From contig VCCI02000001.1 in the NCBI GenBank assembly GCA_005938025.2, positions 310,001 to 374,000 of the forward strand: DNA of 64,000 nt. The letters are read 5' to 3'. Made by a program: the position numbers and the translations under genes. The notes under the pieces were generated by a model that ran no database searches, had not been told where the DNA came from, and was given only the letters and a program-made list of their open reading frames with translations. The stretch comes from Inquilinus sp. KBS0705 (GTDB lineage Bacteria > Bacteroidota > Bacteroidia > Sphingobacteriales > Sphingobacteriaceae). This document shows positions 60,202-64,000 of this stretch, one piece after another; positions within the stretch are counted from its first letter, which is position 1, and the number at the start of each line of letters is the position of its first letter.

Positions 60202-60350
60202 TGTATTTAAGCGTTGACGCTTAAATCCTTAACATCCAAGCGTGGACGCTTGGATGGGCGATAGAAAAGGCGGGGATAATATAGAAAAACGCCTATTCAA
60301 GTGTATATACTTGAATGTATGGGTATGCTAGCGTCCACACTTACATATCA
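60202..60350. repeat. REP-like palindrome array, downstream part (four palindromes)
   Basis: Palindromes at 60205-60226 (ATTTAAGCGT...), 60233-60256 (CATCCAAGCGT...), 60295-60316 (ATTCAAGTGT...) and a degraded one at 60325-60346 (ATGCTAGCGT...). The first two are in the inverted orientation of the pair and the last two in the forward one. A copy of the pyrF 3' end (60262-60283) lies between the two pairs. Confidence 0.88.
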
Positions 60351-60399
60351 TTTCCATTTCCACTAGTAAATTTTTAAATTACAGGCAAAATAAGCCTAT

Positions 60400-62382
60400 A
60401 TGAAAAAAATCTTACCTATTGTATTACTTGCTGCCTTATCAAGCGCTGTATTTGCGCAAACAGGACCTAAAAATTTCCAACCAACGGATTTTTATAAGAT
60501 ACCCACAGTTAGCGATGCCCAGGTATCGCCCGATGGCAAATGGGTGGCTTATGAAGTATCCGAAGTGGATACGGCTAAAGACAAGCGCGTATCGCATTTG
60601 TGGATGCAAAGCTGGGATGGCAAACAATCTATACAGCTAACCTACGGCGACGAGCCGGCCTCAAAACCGCGCTGGAGTCCCGATGGTAAGTACCTGTCGT
60701 TCCTGTCCTCGCGCGATTCAAAGAACGGAGCGCAGCTATGGGTAATGGACCGCCGCGGTGGCGAAGGCAAAAAACTAACCGACATTAAAGGCGATTTAAA
60801 CGATTATGCCTGGAGTCCCGACGGCGGCAGGGTTGCTTTAGTTATACAGGACCCGGAGAAAAAGGGAAAAGACAGTAAGGATGAGCCAAAAACCACCAAG
60901 CCTATACATATAGACCGTTATCACTTTAAGCAGGACTACGAGGGCTACCTGGAAAACCTGCATCAGCACTTGTATGTGTTTAATTTAGGTACAAAAAAGA
61001 TTGATACCCTTACCAGCGGTAATTATGATGATAGCGCGCCCGATTGGGCACCTGATGGTGAAACCATTGCCTTTGTGAGCAACAGGGATGGCGACCCCGA
61101 TAAAAGCGAAAATACGGATATTTTTAGTGTAGAAACCAGGCAGGGTGGGGCTCTTAAGCAATTAACCACCTGGAAAGGGCAGGATGGTAAGCCACAATAC
61201 AGCCCTGATGGCAAAACTATAGCCTACCTGCGCCAAAATAGCGAGGGTTATACCATGTACGCGCTAAGCGAGCTTTGCATAATGGATGCCGATGGTAAAA
61301 ATACCAAAAACCTAACCCAACAGCTTGATCGCCCAGCCGATAACCCGGCATGGAGCAAGGACGGCAAAACCATAGCCTTTTTAATAGAAGATGATCGCGA
61401 CAAATACGCTGCTGTTTATAACCTGCAAACTAAGCAGATAACCAATATTAGCGGCCGTGGTAAATTTAATATAAGCGATATAACTGCCCACTCGGCTAAT
61501 AACTGGCTTATCAGCTATACTACGCCTTATATGCCTTATGAGGTTTACGCGCTGGAAAGCGGAAAGTTTAGGCGATTAACTTTCCATCAGCAGGATTGGC
61601 TTAAAGGTGTAAAACTGGCCGATGTTACCAGTTTTAAATCGGTAAGTAAGGATGGTACTTCGGTATCGGGTATATTATATCGCCCCGATAGCACCGCTAA
61701 CAAAAAGTTACCTTTTATTTTATTTATACATGGTGGTCCGGTAGGGCAGGACGATTATAGCTTTGACGGTACCTGCCAGGTATTAGCCAGCGCGGGTTAT
61801 GCGGTAGCTACGGTAAACTATAGGGGTAGCTCGGGCAGGGGTATTAAATTTACCAATGCCATTAACGCCGACTGGGGTAATAAGGAGGTTATTGATTTGC
61901 ATGGTGCCGTAGATGAGCTGATAAAACAAGGCATTGCCGACCCTGATAAGTTAGGCGTTGGCGGCTGGAGCTATGGCGGCATATTAACCGATTTTATGAT
62001 AGCATCTGATACCCGCTTTAAGGCAGCTGCAAGCGGGGCAGGCAGTGCGCTCCAGGTGGCTAATTACGGTATAGACCAATACATTTTACAATACGATAAT
62101 GAGTTGGGCCAGCCATGGAAAAATATAGAGGTGTACAACAAAATATCGTACCCCTTTTTACATGCCGACAGGATAAAAACACCCGTATTGTTTATGTCGG
62201 GTTTAAAAGATTTTAACGTGCCTACTGCCGGCAGCGAGCATATGTACCAAGCCCTAAAATCATTAGGTATACCCGCCGAATTGGTTTTATACCCTAACCA
62301 ATTCCATGGCATAGGCGTACCCAGCTACCAGGTAGATAGGGTGCAGCGGTACATTAAATGGTTTGATAAGTATTTGAAATAG
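60400..62382 (+). CDS. S9-family peptidase (exported)
   Basis: A 660-residue protein with a signal peptide (MKKILPIVLLAALSSAVFAQ), so periplasmic. Residues about 35-400 form a PD40/WD40-like beta propeller (repeats such as SPDGKWVAYE, RWSPDGKYLSF, QYSPDGKTIAY, WSKDGKTIAF). The C-terminal alpha/beta-hydrolase has LFIHGGPVGQDDY, the nucleophile Ser524 in GGWSYGG, Asp604 in SGLKDFNVP and His636 in NQFHGI. It should cleave peptides from the N-terminus like acylaminoacyl or dipeptidyl peptidases. It is transcribed alone. Confidence 0.94.
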   Translation: MKKILPIVLLAALSSAVFAQTGPKNFQPTDFYKIPTVSDAQVSPDGKWVAYEVSEVDTAKDKRVSHLWMQSWDGKQSIQLTYGDEPASKPRWSPDGKYLSFLSSRDSKNGAQLWVMDRRGGEGKKLTDIKGDLNDYAWSPDGGRVALVIQDPEKKGKDSKDEPKTTKPIHIDRYHFKQDYEGYLENLHQHLYVFNLGTKKIDTLTSGNYDDSAPDWAPDGETIAFVSNRDGDPDKSENTDIFSVETRQGGALKQLTTWKGQDGKPQYSPDGKTIAYLRQNSEGYTMYALSELCIMDADGKNTKNLTQQLDRPADNPAWSKDGKTIAFLIEDDRDKYAAVYNLQTKQITNISGRGKFNISDITAHSANNWLISYTTPYMPYEVYALESGKFRRLTFHQQDWLKGVKLADVTSFKSVSKDGTSVSGILYRPDSTANKKLPFILFIHGGPVGQDDYSFDGTCQVLASAGYAVATVNYRGSSGRGIKFTNAINADWGNKEVIDLHGAVDELIKQGIADPDKLGVGGWSYGGILTDFMIASDTRFKAAASGAGSALQVANYGIDQYILQYDNELGQPWKNIEVYNKISYPFLHADRIKTPVLFMSGLKDFNVPTAGSEHMYQALKSLGIPAELVLYPNQFHGIGVPSYQVDRVQRYIKWFDKYLK

Positions 62383-62384
62383 TA

Positions 62385-62448
62385 AGTTGAGGGTTGATAT
62401 GGCTGTTAGGGCTTATCTAACGATGAGTGCCCTATCAACCCTTCAACT
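62385..62448. terminator. Long bidirectional hairpin after the S9 peptidase gene
   Basis: AGTTGAGGGTTGATA pairs with TATCAACCCTTCAACT (one bulged T). An inner GGGC/GCCC pair may extend it. It lies between convergent genes; no T-run is obvious. Confidence 0.6.
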
Positions 62449-62454
62449 ATTTCA

Positions 62455-62988
62455 TTAAGGCTGTAACTTGCCTTCTATAGAGTCGTCCAGTGTTTTGCCT
62501 ATGGCGGCACCTACCAGTTGTTTTGCAAATGCTACGGCATTGCCGTGTTTGTTATCCCAGTAATAGCCTTGGGTTGGGGTTACTTTTATAACCGAAATTC
62601 TCGGGTCGTTTTCGCCCTCGGTGAACCATACTTTCAGGATAGGGTCCCAAAGCTCCTTTATTTTTTCTTTGTCTTCGCTTATTTCGGCTATGCCATAAAC
62701 ATTTAAAAAATCAGAATATTTAGATCCCTGGAAAAGCAATTGCACCATCGGGTCGGTAGCAATTTCAGCGTTCTTGTGGCTGTCGTTAGCACTCAGGAAC
62801 CATAAGTCGCCATTGTCATCAATTTTTTGCGGCGACATAGGGCGGGTAGAAAAAGGCAGGCCGGTTTTAATGTCACTGCAAAAAAAGCAGCTAACGCCCT
62901 CGGCCATCTCTTTTAACTTGGCCCAGGCCGCGTTGCCTTCCAGGTTTTTAAAATTATCTTCGGGTTGTTGTTGGTTAATGCTATCCAT
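62455..62988 (-). CDS. General-stress-type PPOX-fold flavin protein
   Basis: A 177-residue protein of the pyridoxamine-5'-phosphate-oxidase-like split-barrel superfamily. Family features are FFCSDIKTGLPFSTRPMSPQKIDDNGDLWFLSANDSHK and VQLLFQGSKYSDFLNVYGIAEI, followed by WFTEGENDPRISVIKVTPTQGYYWD, which match the bacterial general stress protein 26 group. It probably binds FMN or a related cofactor, with no proven reaction. It converges on the S9 peptidase gene. The ATG at 62988 follows a repeat-free leader. Confidence 0.9.
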   Translation of the reverse strand: MDSINQQQPEDNFKNLEGNAAWAKLKEMAEGVSCFFCSDIKTGLPFSTRPMSPQKIDDNGDLWFLSANDSHKNAEIATDPMVQLLFQGSKYSDFLNVYGIAEISEDKEKIKELWDPILKVWFTEGENDPRISVIKVTPTQGYYWDNKHGNAVAFAKQLVGAAIGKTLDDSIEGKLQP

Positions 62989-63118
62989 AATGGTTGATAT
63001 ATTTAAATGATAATATATTAACCAAAGCGAAATTGCATTGTTTTTAATATTTCAAAAAGAATGTACTGGTTGTAAATGATTGATAATGGTACGTACTTGT
63101 ACCGCTGTCAAACTTTAC

Positions 63119-63217
63119 CGTCATTGCAAGGTACGAAGCAATCTCCCTTAATGCAAGATGGTTATACAGTCATGAGATTGCTCCTCGCACTAACGCGCGC
63201 AGAGGACGCTTTCTACG
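63119..63217. repeat. Interrupted GTCATTGC/AGCAATCTC-type palindromic repeat
   Basis: The left part reads GTCATTGCAAGGTACGAAGC then AATCTC. The inverted counterpart AGATTGCTCCTCGCA follows, with exact arms AGCAATCTC (63137-63145) and GAGATTGCT (63174-63182). It resembles the dispersed CGTCATTGCGAG elements of Sphingobacteriaceae, partly decayed. Its right edge runs up to the stop codon of the GIY-YIG gene. Confidence 0.65.
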
Positions 63218-64000
63218 CAAAACTCACCTTACGCTGCGGATAACGGTTGGCATAGCCGGTAACAATGTTTTTGATATAATCGCTGCCGGGGTAGGGGGTA
63301 AGGTAGTTTTTTAAGGCCTGTATATTATCGGCATCGTAATAATGAGAAATATAGCCCATGCCATAAAAGCGGCCCTCTTCAATAAGAATGCAGCTGTGCT
63401 CTTCGCCGTTGCGGCCCTCATCGCGTACGGCAAATGTAGGAAGTGCTTTTTTAAGCTGATCTATAGCGGCAGTTACCTTTTGGTTGTAAACTTCGGGGGC
63501 TTCAACACCCTCGCAGGCGCAGGTGCCGGTATTAGTGCCGCTGCAGGGCTGGTCATTAGTTTGTATAAAACACAGCTTAGGGCACAAGCCGAAGGTCTCT
63601 ATAAGGCTGATAAGCAGGTTACGGCCCTCTAACAACGAATTGCAACTGTATACCGATGGCATATGCTTGCGGTGCTTATCAACAGCCAGGCGCAGGTATC
63701 CGCGCTGGTCTTCGTAAGCATACAGGCCGTAGGTGTTCTCAAAACGTTTTAACGAGCGGTTGTACTTTGGCCACAGGCGTTTTATCTCTACCGCCTCCAG
63801 TACAAAGGCTATAAGTTCGGTGCCACAAACCTGGTAACTTATGCGGTGGATGCTTTTTAAGAATTCCTGGCGCTGTAAGCCCGGGTTATTGCCCGTAAAA
63901 TGGCTGCATACCCGCTTACGAATGTTTTTCGCCTTGCCCACATATACCACCTTGCCCTTACCATCATGAAAGTAATATACCCCCGGCGATGAAGGCAATG
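63213..64000 (-). CDS. GIY-YIG nuclease-domain protein, C-terminal part (partial)
   Basis: About 262 residues of the 3' part of a gene that begins beyond the window. SSPGVYYFHDGKGKVVYVGKAKNIRKRV is a GIY-YIG nuclease domain, as in UvrC and Cho. Further on FGLCPKLCFIQ and a Cys cluster (PCSGTNTGTCACEG) resemble the exonuclease/GIY-YIG fusion proteins of Bacteroidota, in which a DnaQ-like exonuclease precedes this part. The visible ATG at 63998 is not the real start because the domain opens in mid-sequence. A role in DNA repair is inferred. Confidence 0.82.
   Translation of the reverse strand, partial: LPSSPGVYYFHDGKGKVVYVGKAKNIRKRVCSHFTGNNPGLQRQEFLKSIHRISYQVCGTELIAFVLEAVEIKRLWPKYNRSLKRFENTYGLYAYEDQRGYLRLAVDKHRKHMPSVYSCNSLLEGRNLLISLIETFGLCPKLCFIQTNDQPCSGTNTGTCACEGVEAPEVYNQKVTAAIDQLKKALPTFAVRDEGRNGEEHSCILIEEGRFYGMGYISHYYDADNIQALKNYLTPYPGSDYIKNIVTGYANRYPQRKVSFA

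Noticed and set aside
59398..60350. Possible CRISPR array
   Set aside because: Repeats are palindromic 20-26 bp units in alternating orientations with irregular 6-60 base spacing and conserved linkers; no cas genes are nearby. The Y1 transposase in the middle identifies REP elements.

Overview
The window looks like chromosomal DNA of a Bacteroidota bacterium of the family Sphingobacteriaceae, most like Mucilaginibacter or Pedobacter (inference from memory of the families; no search was run). Supporting signs are a fused SecDF, a split heptose-activation pathway (separate kinase and adenylyltransferase), a type 2 PyrF, an N-terminally extended NusB, a Rho with a long insert, a BlaI/M56 pair, DUF1573, DUF3276, DUF5362 and DUF5522 proteins, -7 promoter elements of the Bacteroidota type TAnnTTTG, and no systematic Shine-Dalgarno sequences. 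Nearly all the DNA is ordinary core genome. No prophage, CRISPR array, secretion cluster or large genomic island was seen.

Layout. 1-5.9 kb: the 3' end of eutC, a GAF histidine kinase, a Tat-exported sugar isomerase-like protein, a Na+/H+ antiporter with a Crp-family regulator, and an AhpD-like protein. 5.5-9.3 kb: an exported GH127 enzyme, tRNA-Arg(CCG) and ychF. 9.5-13.7 kb: mgtE, a DUF5362 membrane protein, a DUF3276 protein and an ABC exporter. 13.9-19.5 kb: a tightly packed series running from a leucine-dehydrogenase-like protein through nusB, a DUF1573 lipoprotein, yajC, a YbbR protein and coaE to an MBL exonuclease and a DUF5522 protein. 19.6-29.6 kb: MarR, PAP2, glmM, cysteine desulfurase, a lysine-free acidic protein, accD, fructose-bisphosphate aldolase, a small iron-permease/GNAT pair, and an ndh/HMG-CoA lyase pair. 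29.8-36.9 kb: secDF, then a folate and toxin-antitoxin cluster (folA, small antitoxin genes, two frameshifted toxins, thyA), ispE and lapA. 37.7-47.7 kb: a DMT exporter, an LptF/G permease, tgt, a glycosyltransferase/ECF sigma/rsmG cluster, M56/BlaI, dprA, a SixA-like phosphatase and an outer-membrane barrel protein. 47.8-59.4 kb: the heptose cluster (hldA, gmhA, rfaE2, GT9), polX, sppA, folK, an orphan Hpt protein, purS, pssA, rho and pyrF. 59.4-64 kb: a REP-associated tyrosine transposase inside an array of ten palindromes, an S9 peptidase, a PPOX-fold protein and the 3' part of a GIY-YIG nuclease gene.

The most interesting signals are small mobile or decaying elements rather than a large system. 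(1) A dispersed GC-rich palindrome of the form AGCCCCCCAA..CCCTAAAGGGGGAG lies in-frame inside thyA, adding about nine residues. A sister copy supplies the last residues and stop codon of the Crp-like gene. (2) A RAYT-family transposase sits among ten REP-like palindromes arranged as alternating oriented pairs, and the whole cassette is bracketed by a near-perfect 22-nt copy of the pyrF 3' end. (3) Two toxin genes flanking thyA are each broken at an A-tract while their antitoxin genes are intact, and one break falls exactly on the in-phase -1 slippery heptamer A AAA AAC. (4) Several enzymes lack canonical catalytic residues: the LeuDH-like protein has Tyr for the catalytic Lys, PolX has lost polymerase carboxylates but keeps its PHP nuclease motifs, and Tgt lacks its zinc cysteines. 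(5) Three copies of a BlaI-type operator lie between divergent blaI and dprA.
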